A stretch of 64,000 bases of DNA from Streptomyces sp. NBC_01716 (lineage in GTDB: Bacteria; Actinomycetota; Actinomycetes; Streptomycetales; Streptomycetaceae). Made by a program: the position numbers and the translations under genes. The stretch covers positions 6,262,001 to 6,326,000 of the forward strand of contig NZ_CP109181.1 in the NCBI RefSeq assembly GCF_036248275.1, written 5' to 3'. Under the pieces are notes generated by a model. The model ran no database searches. It saw only the letters and a list, made by a program, of their open reading frames with translations, and was not told where the DNA came from. How positions within the stretch are numbered: the first letter of the stretch is position 1; the number at the start of each line of letters is the position of its first letter. This document shows, piece after piece, positions 1-9,272 of this stretch.

Positions 1-13
1 CCGTCACCATCCG

Positions 14-997
14 TCAGTCCCGCCCCCAGCCCTCTCCCTGGCCCGGCCGACCGCCGCCGCCGCCATCACCGCCACCCTGCTCCCGGCCGTTCCCACTGGT
101 CTCCGCCTCCAGCGCGCGCCGGGTGTTCTCGCCGTACACCCCGCTCGGGTCGCCCTCGATGCTCTTGTACGACTGGTAGATGCGGACCGCCCCCTCCACC
201 CGTTCGCCGAACTGGCCGTCGTACCCGCCGTTGTAGAGCCAGACCTCCGACAGCCTGCGCTGAAGCTCCTCGACCTCCGCCCCGCTGTCCCCGCGCCGCA
301 GAGCCGCCCCGGCACCCGAGTCCTGCGTTCCCGCGCCGCCCTGCTGTGGCGGATTCGCCGGGGCCCGGCCCGTGGCGGCGGGCTTCGTGCTCGGTGCCGG
401 CGGCCCGCCCTCGGCGGACTCCGGCGCGCTCGCCGAAGCCGAAGCCGAGGCGGACGCCGAACCGGACGCCGACGACGACTTCGAAGCGGAGGCGGACGCG
501 GACGCCGAGGCCGGCGCGGACTCCGACTCCGACGGATCCGGCCGCGCACTCGCCGTCGGCAGCCCCGAGTTCAGGTCGGACGTCGCTTCGTCGTTCCCGT
601 CGTCCCCCGTGAAGAGCCCGCCGGCGAACGACGCCGTCCCGATCACCGCCACGGCCGCCGCCGTCAGCGCGACCATCGCGAACGTCCTGCGTCCGCCCTT
701 CCGCTCCGGATCACCCGTCGGACGCGGCCCGGTCGTGCGCAGGCCCGGCAGCACCAGCCGCATCGTCTCGGCCGGGTCGTTGCCCTCCGACCGGTCGCCG
801 AAGTCCGGCGGAGGCGGCGGCGGGATGGACGGTACGGCCCCGTCCGGTTCCCGCAGCGGTACGTACGGCCGTATCCGCAGCGGGTCGAAGTCCTCGGCCG
901 CCGCTATCGCCGCCCGTTCGGAGCAGTCGCAGCCGGCGCCCGGTCGCCCGTACGCGTCCTGCGGCGTACCGCACTCGGGACAGAGCTGTCCGGTCAA
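14..997 (-). CDS. Peptidoglycan-binding, single-pass membrane protein with Cys-rich N-terminus
   Basis: The 327-residue protein begins with a Cys cluster (CPECG, then CDC) that looks like a small zinc ribbon. It continues with a proline-rich cytoplasmic segment, one membrane segment near residues 105-125, a long Ser/Ala low-complexity linker, and a C-terminal peptidoglycan_binding_1 repeat (around residues 230-295, with the LQRRL and YDGQFGERV elements typical of the fold). It probably spans the membrane and touches the cell wall. I chose the TTG at 997 because GGGAGGGG sits 7 bases upstream and the protein then opens directly on the Cys motif; a GTG 21 bases further upstream would place the ribosome-binding site inside the gene. 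It is divergent from the exporter at 1165. The family call is secure; the role is unknown. Confidence 0.8.
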   Translation of the reverse strand: MTGQLCPECGTPQDAYGRPGAGCDCSERAAIAAAEDFDPLRIRPYVPLREPDGAVPSIPPPPPPDFGDRSEGNDPAETMRLVLPGLRTTGPRPTGDPERKGGRRTFAMVALTAAAVAVIGTASFAGGLFTGDDGNDEATSDLNSGLPTASARPDPSESESAPASASASASASKSSSASGSASASASASASAPESAEGGPPAPSTKPAATGRAPANPPQQGGAGTQDSGAGAALRRGDSGAEVEELQRRLSEVWLYNGGYDGQFGERVEGAVRIYQSYKSIEGDPSGVYGENTRRALEAETSGNGREQGGGDGGGGGRPGQGEGWGRD

Positions 998-1164
998 TGT
1001 GGATCCCCTCCCTTGCACTGTGAGCGATTATGCAGCCCGCCCCCGCGCCACCACCGGGCGACCGGCGACCGACCCGCCCGACCACCGCCTCCGTAGGGAC
1101 ATAACAGGCTATAAACGAGCAGAACGATCAGTATGGGCGCAGGTTCAGACCCGAGGAGATGCCG

Positions 1165-3213
1165 ATGGCTCAGGAAGCGAGCACGCCGCCCACGACTCCC
1201 CAACCGGGAGAGGGCCAGAGCCGGCGGACCATTTTCGTGTCCATCGGCGCCCTGCTGCTCGGCCTGCTGCTCGCCGCGCTCGACCAGACCATTGTCTCCA
1301 CCGCGCTGCCCACCATCGCCAGTGACCTCGGCGGCCTCGACCATCTCTCCTGGGTCGTCACCGCGTATCTGCTCGCCTCGACCGCCGCCACCCCCCTGTG
1401 GGGCAAGCTCGGTGACCAGTACGGCCGTAAACGGCTCTTCCAGACGGCGATCGTCATCTTCCTCATTGGCTCGGCCCTCTGCGGCGCCTCCCAGGACCTG
1501 CTCCAGCTCATCATCTTCCGCGCCCTCCAGGGCCTCGGCGGCGGCGGGCTCATCGTGCTGTCCATGGCGATCGTCGGCGACATCGTCTCGCCGCGTGAGC
1601 GAGGCAAGTACCAGGGCCTGTTCGGCGCCGTGTTCGGTGCCACGAGTGTTCTCGGGCCGCTGCTCGGCGGGGTGTTCACCCAGCACCTGAGCTGGCGCTG
1701 GGTCTTCTACATCAACCTGCCGATCGGCATCGTCGCGCTGGCCGTCATCGCCACCGTCCTGCACATCCCGGTGCGCTCCACCAAGCACACCATCGACTAC
1801 CTCGGCACCTTCCTCATCGCCTCCGTCGCCACCTGCCTGGTCCTCGTCGCCTCGCTCGGCGGCACCACCTGGGCCTGGGGCTCGGGCCAGATCATCGGCC
1901 TCGCCGTACTCGCCGTGATCCTGCTGGTCTTCTTCATCCGGGTCGAGCGGCGGGCCGCGGAGCCCGTACTGCCCCTGCGTCTGTTCACCATCAGGACCTT
2001 CTCGCTCGTCTCCGTCATCAGCTTCGTCGTCGGCTTCGCCATGTTCGGCGCCATGACGTATCTGCCGACGTTCCTCCAGGTCGTGCAGGGCGTGTCCCCC
2101 ACCCTGTCCGGTGTGCACATGCTGCCGATGGTGTTCGGGCTGCTGATCACCTCCACCGTGTCCGGGCAGATCGTCAGCCGTACGGGCCGCTGGCGGGTCT
2201 TCCCGATCGCCGGCACCGGCGTCACCGCGGTCGGACTGCTCCTGCTCCACCAGCTCGAAGTGAACAGCGGCACCTGGGAGATGAGCGCGTACTTCTTCGT
2301 CTTCGGCGCGGGTCTCGGCCTCGTCATGCAGGTGCTCGTGCTGGTCGTGCAGAACTCCGTCGGATACGAGGACCTGGGCGTCGCCACCTCCGGCGCGACC
2401 TTCTTCCGCTCCATCGGCGCGTCGTTCGGTGTCGCCATCTTCGGCACGATCTTCACCAACCTGCTGAACAACAAGCTCACCGACGCCCTCGCCGGACAGC
2501 GGCTCCCGCCCGGCGTGAGCCCGGGGGAACTCGCCGCCGACCCGCGCTCCGTGGGTACGCTGCCGCCCGCGATCCGCTCCGGGGTGCTCGACTCGTACTC
2601 GACGTCCATCACCGATGTCTTCCTCTTCGCCGTGCCCGTCGTCCTCCTGGCCTTCGTCGTGTCGTGGTTCCTGAAGGAGGACAAGCTGCGTGGCTCGGTG
2701 ACCGCCCCCGAGGCCACCCAGACCCTGGCCTCCAACCCGGTCGAGCGCTCCTCGCACGAGGAGGTCGCCCGCGCGCTGTCGGTGCTCGGCAGCCGCGACG
2801 GGCGACGGCGGATCTACGAGGAGATCACCGAGCGGGCGGGTTACGACCTGCTCCCGGCGGCCAGTTGGATGGTGCTGCGGATTCGGCGGCACGGAGTGGT
2901 CGAGCCCGCGCGTCTCGCCGAGGCCACGCCCGTACCGCTGACGGTCATCAACGACGCGTCCCGGCAGATCGAGGAGCGCGGGCTGGCCCGCCGCGACGGC
3001 CCGGGGCTTGTGCTCACCGAGCACGGCGCGGAGGTGGCGGAGGTGCTGGCGAAGTCCCGGGAGGAGTCGCTGGCCAGGATGCTGGGCGACTGGTGGGGGC
3101 CGGACCGGCCGACCGATCTGGTGCAGCTGGTACGGGAGTTGAGCGACGAGTTGTGCGGATCGAGGTCGGAGCGGCCCAAGAGCCCGGAGCGGCGCGGGGA
3201 TCACTCGGTCTGA
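1165..3213 (+). CDS. DHA2-family MFS drug exporter with C-terminal winged-helix domain
   Basis: This is a proton-driven multidrug exporter of the EmrB/QacA (14-helix) type in the cytoplasmic membrane. Helices fill about residues 20-510, with the DHA2 hallmarks LDQTIVSTALPTI in helix 1, the loop motif GKLGDQYGRKR, and the LGPLLGGVFT motif C. After the last helix the protein continues for about 150 residues in a MarR/PadR-like winged-helix fold (LRIRRHGVVEPARLAEATPV..IEERGLARRDGPGLVLTEHG). The usual length of the family is about 500, so the 682-residue size comes from this extra domain. The ATG at 1165 was chosen over the ATG at 1159 because GAGGAG (1153-1158) is spaced correctly for 1165. Whether the tail senses a ligand or is only structural is not known. 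Confidence 0.88.
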   Translation: MAQEASTPPTTPQPGEGQSRRTIFVSIGALLLGLLLAALDQTIVSTALPTIASDLGGLDHLSWVVTAYLLASTAATPLWGKLGDQYGRKRLFQTAIVIFLIGSALCGASQDLLQLIIFRALQGLGGGGLIVLSMAIVGDIVSPRERGKYQGLFGAVFGATSVLGPLLGGVFTQHLSWRWVFYINLPIGIVALAVIATVLHIPVRSTKHTIDYLGTFLIASVATCLVLVASLGGTTWAWGSGQIIGLAVLAVILLVFFIRVERRAAEPVLPLRLFTIRTFSLVSVISFVVGFAMFGAMTYLPTFLQVVQGVSPTLSGVHMLPMVFGLLITSTVSGQIVSRTGRWRVFPIAGTGVTAVGLLLLHQLEVNSGTWEMSAYFFVFGAGLGLVMQVLVLVVQNSVGYEDLGVATSGATFFRSIGASFGVAIFGTIFTNLLNNKLTDALAGQRLPPGVSPGELAADPRSVGTLPPAIRSGVLDSYSTSITDVFLFAVPVVLLAFVVSWFLKEDKLRGSVTAPEATQTLASNPVERSSHEEVARALSVLGSRDGRRRIYEEITERAGYDLLPAASWMVLRIRRHGVVEPARLAEATPVPLTVINDASRQIEERGLARRDGPGLVLTEHGAEVAEVLAKSREESLARMLGDWWGPDRPTDLVQLVRELSDELCGSRSERPKSPERRGDHSV

Positions 3214-3262
3214 GCGGCCGCGCTCGCCGAACGGCGCCGCACCCGCGTCGTACGCTCGGCGC

Positions 3263-4396
3263 ATGGGACAGCCGACAGGACTGACGACATTTGCCGGGCC
3301 GATGCAGGCACTCGCCGAGCGGTGGCTGCGGGTACGGGGCGAGGGTGAACACGGGGGCGTGGACGGCGACTTCGTCTGTTCGCCCGCCGGGCTGTGGCTG
3401 GCGCTCGGTGCGGTGACCGCCGGGGCGCGGGGGCAGACGGCCGATGAGCTGGAGACGCTGCTGGGGCTCGGTGGTACGGGATCCGGCACGGCAGGGGCCG
3501 TGACCGACACCGCCCGCGCACTCGCCAGGACCGAGCAACTCGGCGTCGCCACCCGGGTCTGGAGCCGCGTCCCGGTCTACCGCGCGTACCGCGATGCGCT
3601 GCCCGACATCGGCTTCGGGCACATGGATCCCGCCGAGATCGACGCCTGGGTACGGGAGGCGACCGGCGGGCTGATCGAGAAGCTGCCGGCGGAAGTCAGT
3701 GAGAAGACGCTGCTCGCGCTCGTCAACGTCCTCGCGCTGAAGGCGCGTTGGCAGATGCCGTTCGAGGCGAGGGACACCGCGGACCTGCCCTTCACGGACG
3801 CCGCGGGGACGGTCCACGCCGTACCGACCATGCGGCAGCAGCTCGGAGCGGGCTCCGGGTGGACCGTGGACGGCACGCACGTGGTCGAACTGCGCTGCGA
3901 GGGCGGCGAGTCCGCGCTGCGGGTGCGGTTCGTACTCGGCGCGGAGGGGGCGAGGGCGGCGGACGTCCTGCCCGCCGCGTGGGCGCCCGAGTCGCGCCGC
4001 GCCCGGATCGACACCGAGCGGATCAACCTCTTCCTGCCACGGCTCGAACTCCGTACGACACTGGAGATCACACCCCAACTGCCCGCGCTCGGAGTGACGT
4101 ACGCGACGACCGACCTCGCCGACTTCTCCGGGCTCTCGCCGGAACCCCTCAAGATCGAGAAGGTGGTGCAGGAAGCGGTGGTGAAGGTCGCCGAACTGGG
4201 CGTCGAGGCGGCGGCGGTAACGGCGATCATGATGCGAGCCGCGGGCATGGCCCGCCCGCCACGCGTGGTACCGATCGCCTTCGACCGCCCCTTCGGCGTG
4301 GTGGTCCTGGACGCCACGGCCGAGGTCCCGCTGTTCACCGGCTGGCAGGCAAGTGCCCCTCGGGGGCCGGAAGTCGGGGCCGGCGCCAGGCAGTAG
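3263..4396 (+). CDS. Serpin-family serine protease inhibitor
   Basis: The 377-residue protein has the serpin layout: an N-terminal FVCSPAGLWLALGAVTAGARGQTADEL segment (in two parts) equivalent to the classical SP..i..aL.m...GA.g.T..el block, the LVNVLALKARW block at about 155, and the hinge EAVVKVAELGVEAAAVTAI (about 305-323), matching the conserved E.GteAaA.T hinge that feeds the reactive-centre loop. The C-terminal F.RPF..vv.d block is also present. There is no signal peptide, so it should act in the cytoplasm. The reactive loop MMRAAGMARPP suggests a target with Met/Ala/Arg preference, which is a guess. It lies between an exporter and a convergent DUF2330 gene and shows no operon partner. 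Confidence 0.85.
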   Translation: MGQPTGLTTFAGPMQALAERWLRVRGEGEHGGVDGDFVCSPAGLWLALGAVTAGARGQTADELETLLGLGGTGSGTAGAVTDTARALARTEQLGVATRVWSRVPVYRAYRDALPDIGFGHMDPAEIDAWVREATGGLIEKLPAEVSEKTLLALVNVLALKARWQMPFEARDTADLPFTDAAGTVHAVPTMRQQLGAGSGWTVDGTHVVELRCEGGESALRVRFVLGAEGARAADVLPAAWAPESRRARIDTERINLFLPRLELRTTLEITPQLPALGVTYATTDLADFSGLSPEPLKIEKVVQEAVVKVAELGVEAAAVTAIMMRAAGMARPPRVVPIAFDRPFGVVVLDATAEVPLFTGWQASAPRGPEVGAGARQ

Positions 4397-4415
4397 GGGG
4401 AGAGGACCGCCCCGT

Positions 4416-5549
4416 TCACACCACCCGGCGGCGTACCCGGAGCACGGCCGCGCCCACCACCAGCAGTATCAGCACCACGAACAACGCGCCCACCGTCGCC
4501 AGCCACGCCGGGACGCCCGCGAACATGCGCAGTTCGTCGTCGTAGCGCACCTCCTGGTACGTCGCGTCCGACGCCGTCGCGCGCAACTCATGGTCCGCGT
4601 CTATGCGTTCGGGCTGGGGGAAATACTGGTCGATCGCCGTCAGGAACAGTGGCCTCTCGTCCGGCTCTCCGTCCGTCAGTTCCCCCAGCGCTGGTGCGTC
4701 CGCCGACGAGACCCGGCCCGCGAAGCGCACCTCCGGCGCGTCCCCGCCGATCGCGTCGCGTGGTTCCATGCGGTGGTCCGCCAGCACGTACAGGCCCAGC
4801 GACTGCGGCTCGTCCGCCAGCCGGGAGAGGCGCATCGGGTAGATCAGCCGGTCGCTCTCGAAGCTCAGCCGCAGCGGGTCGAGCGTCCCGCCCAGGGCCG
4901 CGCCCTTCTCCTCCGGGGCCAGCCGCACCGCGACGTACTCCCACTCCTGGTCCACGTACGGCTGGAGCCCCGACGCGAGGTCGGCCGGCAGATCGAAGCC
5001 GTTCGTGTCGAGCCAGTCCCGCAGCGCGTCCGGGTCCGTCGCCGTCAGGCGGGCCACGTCGAAGTCGCCGAGCCGCTCGCGGCCCACGACACCCACCTCG
5101 GGCGCACCGTCGACCGGGGGCGGCGCGCCGGCCGAGGCCCCCTCGCCACCCGAGGCGAACGGCCAGTCGCCGTCGCGGGGCCAGAAGTAGTACCGCGTAC
5201 GTTCCACCGGCGCCGTGAGATCGTCCAGTTCGCCGAAGAGGTCCGGATCGCCCAGCTCCACATCCGCGCGGCTCGGCACCGGCATGATCCACGCGGCCTC
5301 CGGCGCGTCGCCGTTGACCGTGAAACGCATCACGATCTGTTCCGTGGTGCCGTCCCAACGGACCACCGACGTCTCCCTGTCGACGCCCATCGTGGACTGC
5401 CGGGCCGGCACCATCGCGCCGCAGCCGCAGGCGTACGCCGGTGCGATCAGCGACCCGAGCTGCGTCAGCAGCAGCGCGCACACGACGAGCAACACCCGTC
5501 GCGCCCGCCTGGGCTCCCGCCCCACCTGTATCCCCCGTATCGCACGCAT
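4416..5549 (-). CDS. DUF2330 secreted, membrane-anchored protein
   Basis: The 377-residue protein starts with a basic N-terminus and a hydrophobic signal segment (VLLVVCALLLTQLGSLIAPAYA), followed by the CGCGAMVPA motif that opens the DUF2330 domain. The domain runs through TTEQIVMRF..AAWIMPVP and ends before a single C-terminal membrane segment (about residues 348-370) with an arginine-rich cytoplasmic tail. It is therefore expected to be an extracytoplasmic domain anchored by its C-terminus. The conserved Cys pair and the WIMPVP element make the family assignment firm, but no biochemical role is known for DUF2330. It converges on the serpin gene with a 19-base gap. The start is ATG after a G-rich stretch. 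Confidence 0.85.
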   Translation of the reverse strand: MRAIRGIQVGREPRRARRVLLVVCALLLTQLGSLIAPAYACGCGAMVPARQSTMGVDRETSVVRWDGTTEQIVMRFTVNGDAPEAAWIMPVPSRADVELGDPDLFGELDDLTAPVERTRYYFWPRDGDWPFASGGEGASAGAPPPVDGAPEVGVVGRERLGDFDVARLTATDPDALRDWLDTNGFDLPADLASGLQPYVDQEWEYVAVRLAPEEKGAALGGTLDPLRLSFESDRLIYPMRLSRLADEPQSLGLYVLADHRMEPRDAIGGDAPEVRFAGRVSSADAPALGELTDGEPDERPLFLTAIDQYFPQPERIDADHELRATASDATYQEVRYDDELRMFAGVPAWLATVGALFVVLILLVVGAAVLRVRRRVV

Positions 5550-5781
5550 CCCCCGTACCCCCGCCTCGTCGCGCCGTCCTCAGACCAGACGGCCCGGCCG
5601 CCCGTCCGGTTCCTGGCGGCCTCCTCCGGGCCTCTCCCGGGGCGTCTCCCCGGCGGTTCCGGCATTGCGATCGCCGACAGCGGCGTCATCAGTGCTTTCA
5701 TCGGCATTTGGACAAAACAGGGATGACACTCAGGCGAAGAGGGGGTTGCCTGAGTCTCCACAGTGGGGGAATGCGAGGCTC

Positions 5782-7908
5782 ATGACCCAGGGTCGAGGGT
5801 TGGAAACGGAGGGTCGGCGCGGCGTGGCGAATGCGGAGCAGGGTGTGCGAGGCAGTACGGCGGCAGGCAATGGATTCGGGACCGCGCGAGCGGTGCTGTG
5901 GGCACTCGCGGCCGGTCTCGCGGTACGGCAGACGGTGGCCGTCCTGCGACTGCCCCCCGGCGAGCGGCTGCTCGATCTGGAGACCTGGACCGGGGAGAAC
6001 GGCGTACTGCATGTGTCGGGCTCGCTGTACGAGAGCGGGAAGTTCACCGGCACACCCTTCGCCGGACTGGTGCTCAAGCCACTCGGCCGCGCCGCCGAAC
6101 AGGCCCTCGGTGTCGCCTGGACGCTCGGCACCCTGCTGCTCGTCGTGGCCCTCGGCCTCGTCGCGGCGCGCGCCCTGCCCGGCACCGTGTCGCGTCGTAC
6201 GCGACTGCTCGCCGCGCCCGTCGCGATCAGCCTGCTCATGCTGTCCCTGCCCGTCCGCAACAGCTTCCATCTCGGCCAGACAAGCATAATCCCGGTCCTT
6301 CTGGTGCTGGTGGCCTTCTTCGTCGTACGAGGCGAACGGGGCGAACCCGGCCCCGGCATCCTCATCGGTCTCGGCGCCGCGCTCCAGCCCGCCGTGCTGC
6401 TGTTCGCCCCGCTGCTCTGGCTGACCGGCCGCAGACGCCAGGCGCTCACCACCGTCGGTACGTTCGCGGTCTGTACGGCACTGGCGTGGGCCGCGCTGCC
6501 GAGCGACACCTGGACGTATGCCACGCGCCATCTCGCGGGCGCGGGCCTCGGGGAGAACGCGGACAGCATCGCCAACCAGTCCCTGCACGGCGCGTTGCTG
6601 CGGCTCGGTCTCGAAGGGCCCCTGGAGATCGCGCTGTTCGTGGTGCTCGCCGCGGCCGTCTGCTTCTTCGGTCTGCGCCGCGCGGCACGTTACGCCCTGG
6701 ACGGGCAACTGCTGCTGGCCGTCGCGATCACCGGCTGCGTCGTCATCGCCGTCTCGCCCACCGCCTGGCAGCACCAACTGCTCTGGCTGCTGCTCGCCCT
6801 CGTCGGCCGGGTCGGCCGGCGGGCGAGCGACCGGCCCGTGTGGGCGGCGGTCGTGGTGATAGTGATGACGCTGCCGGGCAAGATGATGCTGCCCAACATG
6901 ACGGTCCTGCACCCCGTACGGGACAACGTGCTGCTGATCGCGGCCGTGGCCGCCGCCTGCTTCGTGCCCTTCCTCAGCCGTACGTCGCCGTACTTCGACC
7001 GGCCGATCCAGACCGTGTACGCGAGACCCGTCGCGGCGCGGTGGAGCCGAATCCCGCTCGCGCCGTTCTGGCGCCGGCTCGTCAGCCGGCCCAACCTGCT
7101 GCTCGAACTGCTCGCCATCCGCGTCGGCTACTCCGGCTACCAGCAGATCCGCGCCGCCGCCGACGGCGGGCGCCAGGCCGCCGAGTCGCACGCGGACCAG
7201 ATCCTCTCCATCGAGCGGGCACTCGGCATCGACATCGAACGGTGGGCCAACCATGCCGTGGTGAAGGTGAGTTGGGCGGAGGACTTCCTCAACTTCTACT
7301 ACACGTCCTTCCACTTCCTCGTACCGCTCAGCATCCTCGCCGTCCTGTACGTGCGCCGGCCCGCCGACTACCGCTGGGCGCGCGCCTCGCTCGCCTTCGC
7401 CACGCTCCTCGCGCTGCTGGGCTTCTGGTTCTACCCGCTGGCGCCGCCACGGCTCATGCCGGGCCTCGACTTCATCGACACGGTGCACGGCCCGCAGGAC
7501 TTCGCGAATCCGGACTACGGCGCGCTGACGAGCGTCACCAATCAGTACGCCGCGATGCCGTCGCTGCACTTCGGCTGGTCGCTGTGGTGCGGGGTCGTGA
7601 TCGTGATGCTCGCGCCCAAGATGTGGATGAAACTCCTGGGCCTGGTGCACCCGCTGATCACGGTCTCCGCGATCGTCGCCACGGCCAACCACTGGGTGCT
7701 GGACGCGGCGGGCGGGGCGCTGGTCGTGGGCACCGGCTTCGGGCTGACGTACGTCCTGTCGGGGCCGCGCCGGCTGCGCAGGGCGGACTCGATGCTGGAG
7801 CTGACCCCGGGGGTCGAGGTGGGGCGGAAACCGGTGGACACGAAGGGCTCGGGCGCCATGACCGCACCGGATGTGCGGGACGGGAACCCGAAGTCGGCCG
7901 CGCGGTAA
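5782..7908 (+). CDS. Fused GT87-type polyprenyl-phosphate glycosyltransferase and PAP2/Aur1-type phosphotransferase
   Basis: This 708-residue polytopic protein has two halves. Residues about 30-400 form a multi-helix GT87 (DUF2029) glycosyltransferase, a family that uses polyprenyl-phosphate sugars on the outer face of the membrane; the NSFHLGQTSIIPVLLVLVAFF segment around residue 160 (given here in part) is typical. Residues about 440-690 form an inositol-phosphotransferase/PAP2 domain with MPSLHFGWS (the PSxH motif) and NHWVLDAAGG (the HxxxD motif). Fusion of these two activities is known in actinomycetes and suggests synthesis and remodelling of a glycosylated lipid. The ATG at 5782 is used because the upstream reading is compositionally unlike the family. 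A gene for a GNAT follows after 31 bases. Confidence 0.87.
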   Translation: MTQGRGLETEGRRGVANAEQGVRGSTAAGNGFGTARAVLWALAAGLAVRQTVAVLRLPPGERLLDLETWTGENGVLHVSGSLYESGKFTGTPFAGLVLKPLGRAAEQALGVAWTLGTLLLVVALGLVAARALPGTVSRRTRLLAAPVAISLLMLSLPVRNSFHLGQTSIIPVLLVLVAFFVVRGERGEPGPGILIGLGAALQPAVLLFAPLLWLTGRRRQALTTVGTFAVCTALAWAALPSDTWTYATRHLAGAGLGENADSIANQSLHGALLRLGLEGPLEIALFVVLAAAVCFFGLRRAARYALDGQLLLAVAITGCVVIAVSPTAWQHQLLWLLLALVGRVGRRASDRPVWAAVVVIVMTLPGKMMLPNMTVLHPVRDNVLLIAAVAAACFVPFLSRTSPYFDRPIQTVYARPVAARWSRIPLAPFWRRLVSRPNLLLELLAIRVGYSGYQQIRAAADGGRQAAESHADQILSIERALGIDIERWANHAVVKVSWAEDFLNFYYTSFHFLVPLSILAVLYVRRPADYRWARASLAFATLLALLGFWFYPLAPPRLMPGLDFIDTVHGPQDFANPDYGALTSVTNQYAAMPSLHFGWSLWCGVVIVMLAPKMWMKLLGLVHPLITVSAIVATANHWVLDAAGGALVVGTGFGLTYVLSGPRRLRRADSMLELTPGVEVGRKPVDTKGSGAMTAPDVRDGNPKSAAR

Positions 7909-7939
7909 TTCACTTGATCCGGATTTCTATCGTTTTCGT

Positions 7940-8419
7940 ATGACGACGACGCTCCGTCTGGAGAAGATCACGCCCGGCAATTTCGACGCCGCGATCGGTG
8001 TGCGGGTCCGCCCCGACCAGGAGCGCCTCGTCGCCCCGGTGGTGAAGTCCCTTGCCGAGGCATACGTCCACCCGGACACGGCCTGGCCCCGTCTCATCCT
8101 CGACGGGGACCGGGCCGTGGGCTTTCTGATGGCCTTCTTCGACGCCGACTTCGCGGATGACGGCAAGGGCGAGGACATCCGCTCGGGGCTGTGGCGCCTC
8201 AACATCGCGGCCGGTGAACAGGGGCGTGGTTACGGCCGCTTCGCGGTCCACGCCGTCGCGGCCGAGATCCGCCGCCGTGGCGGCACCCGTCTGACCGCCA
8301 CCTGGCACCCCGGCGATGACGGGCCCGAACGCTTCTATCTCGGGCTCGGGTTCAGGCTGACGGGGGAGACGAGCGGGGACGAGACGGTGGGGGAACTGGA
8401 GTTGGCTCCTGGAAGGTGA
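7940..8419 (+). CDS. GNAT-family N-acetyltransferase
   Basis: This 159-residue single-domain acetyltransferase carries the acetyl-CoA pyrophosphate-binding motif A as AAGEQGRGYGRFAVHAV (around residues 94-110) and ends with the motif B element DGPERFYLGLGFRLTGE. The N-terminal VRPDQERLVAPVVKSLAEAYV block is typical of the diamine/spermidine acetyltransferase-like branch, so an amine acceptor is likely but not proven. It starts at an ATG 31 bases after the glycosyltransferase gene. Its last 68 bases overlap the 3' end of the convergent ECF S-component gene. Confidence 0.82.
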   Translation: MTTTLRLEKITPGNFDAAIGVRVRPDQERLVAPVVKSLAEAYVHPDTAWPRLILDGDRAVGFLMAFFDADFADDGKGEDIRSGLWRLNIAAGEQGRGYGRFAVHAVAAEIRRRGGTRLTATWHPGDDGPERFYLGLGFRLTGETSGDETVGELELAPGR

Positions 8420-9272
8420 CGTCCGGGTCGAACGTGACATGGGGGTCGAACGTGACATCCGCGTCGAACGCGGCCCGCCGTGTCGCCCGGCGCAGCGCCT
8501 TGAGGACCGTGGCGCCGATCGTCAGTGTCAGTACGACGGTGAGCACCGCCCGTCCCAGGTCCCAGCCGAAGGACGTCGCCGCGCAGTACGCGAGGAAGCG
8601 CACCAGATTCTCGTGGACGGGGTCGCCCGGCCGGAACGAGATCCCGGACGAGAGCCCGCCGATGTACGTCCAGCCCTGGAGGTTCATGATCGTGCCGTAC
8701 GCGAAGGCGGCGACGGCCCCGTACCCGGCGAGCATCAGCGACTCCCCGCGCCCGCGCAGCCGGTCCGGGCCCGGCAGCAGCCCCGCGCCCATCGTGAACC
8801 AGCCCATCGACAGCATCTGGAACGGCATCCACGGCCCGACGCCGCCGGTCAGCAGCGCGGACGCGAACATCGTGACCGAGCCCAGTACGAAGCCGAAGCC
8901 GGGCCCCAGCACCCGGCCGCTCAGCACCATCAGGAAGAACATCGGCTCCAGACCGGCCGTCCCCGCGCCCAGCGGACGCAGCGCGGCGCCGACGGCGGCG
9001 AGCACGCCGAGCATCGCGACCGCCTTGGCGTCGAGACCGGAGTCGGCGATCGTGGCGACGACGACGGCGACCAGGAGCGGGAGCAGAACGGCGAAGAGCC
9101 AGGGCGCGTCCTGGGAGTGGGCGAGCCCGGAGGCGGAGTCGGCGAGCAGCGGCCAGCCGAAGGCGATCACACCGATCGCGCTGACAAGGGTGAGGGCGGC
9201 GACGGAACGGGGGCCGAGGCGGACGGCACGGGCCTGGGGGGTGGGCCGGGTATCGGGCGGTGTGCCGCTCAT
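8352..9272 (-). CDS. ECF transporter S component (substrate-binding membrane subunit), likely B12-related
   Basis: The 306-residue integral membrane protein is the last gene of the riboswitch-led operon. It has six or so hydrophobic segments between residues 20 and 270, with blocks (GTAGLEPMFFLMVLSGRVLG, TGGVGPWMPFQMLSMGWF, YGTIMNLQGWTY) characteristic of large ECF-family S components, which bind a vitamin and dock on the T/A energy module. It begins with an ATGA overlap on the ATPase gene, so T, A and S subunits are translationally coupled. The substrate is inferred to be cobalamin or a related corrinoid only from the upstream riboswitch. The C-terminal tail is a low-complexity DVTFDP repeat created by an 18-base tandem repeat, and the gene overlaps the convergent GNAT gene by 68 bases. 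Confidence 0.82.
   Translation of the reverse strand: MSGTPPDTRPTPQARAVRLGPRSVAALTLVSAIGVIAFGWPLLADSASGLAHSQDAPWLFAVLLPLLVAVVVATIADSGLDAKAVAMLGVLAAVGAALRPLGAGTAGLEPMFFLMVLSGRVLGPGFGFVLGSVTMFASALLTGGVGPWMPFQMLSMGWFTMGAGLLPGPDRLRGRGESLMLAGYGAVAAFAYGTIMNLQGWTYIGGLSSGISFRPGDPVHENLVRFLAYCAATSFGWDLGRAVLTVVLTLTIGATVLKALRRATRRAAFDADVTFDPHVTFDPDVTFQEPTPVPPPSRPRSSPPSA
8416..8469. repeat. Three tandem 18-base repeats at the 3' end of the ECF S gene
   Basis: Three consecutive 18-base units begin at 8416, 8434 and 8452, each starting GTGAC and ending GGTCGAAC or CGTCGAAC on the plus strand. On the minus strand they encode the repeated hexapeptide DVTFDP/DVTFDA at the C-terminus of the S component. The unit length is a multiple of three, so expansion or contraction would keep the frame. 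The first few bases also lie in the end of the convergent GNAT gene. Confidence 0.8.

Noticed and set aside
994..3552. Very long antisense open frames across the exporter and several other genes
   Set aside because: They are typical third-position GC shadows in 70%+ GC DNA, rich in Arg, Gly and Ala, without family features; the opposite strand carries recognisable proteins in each case.
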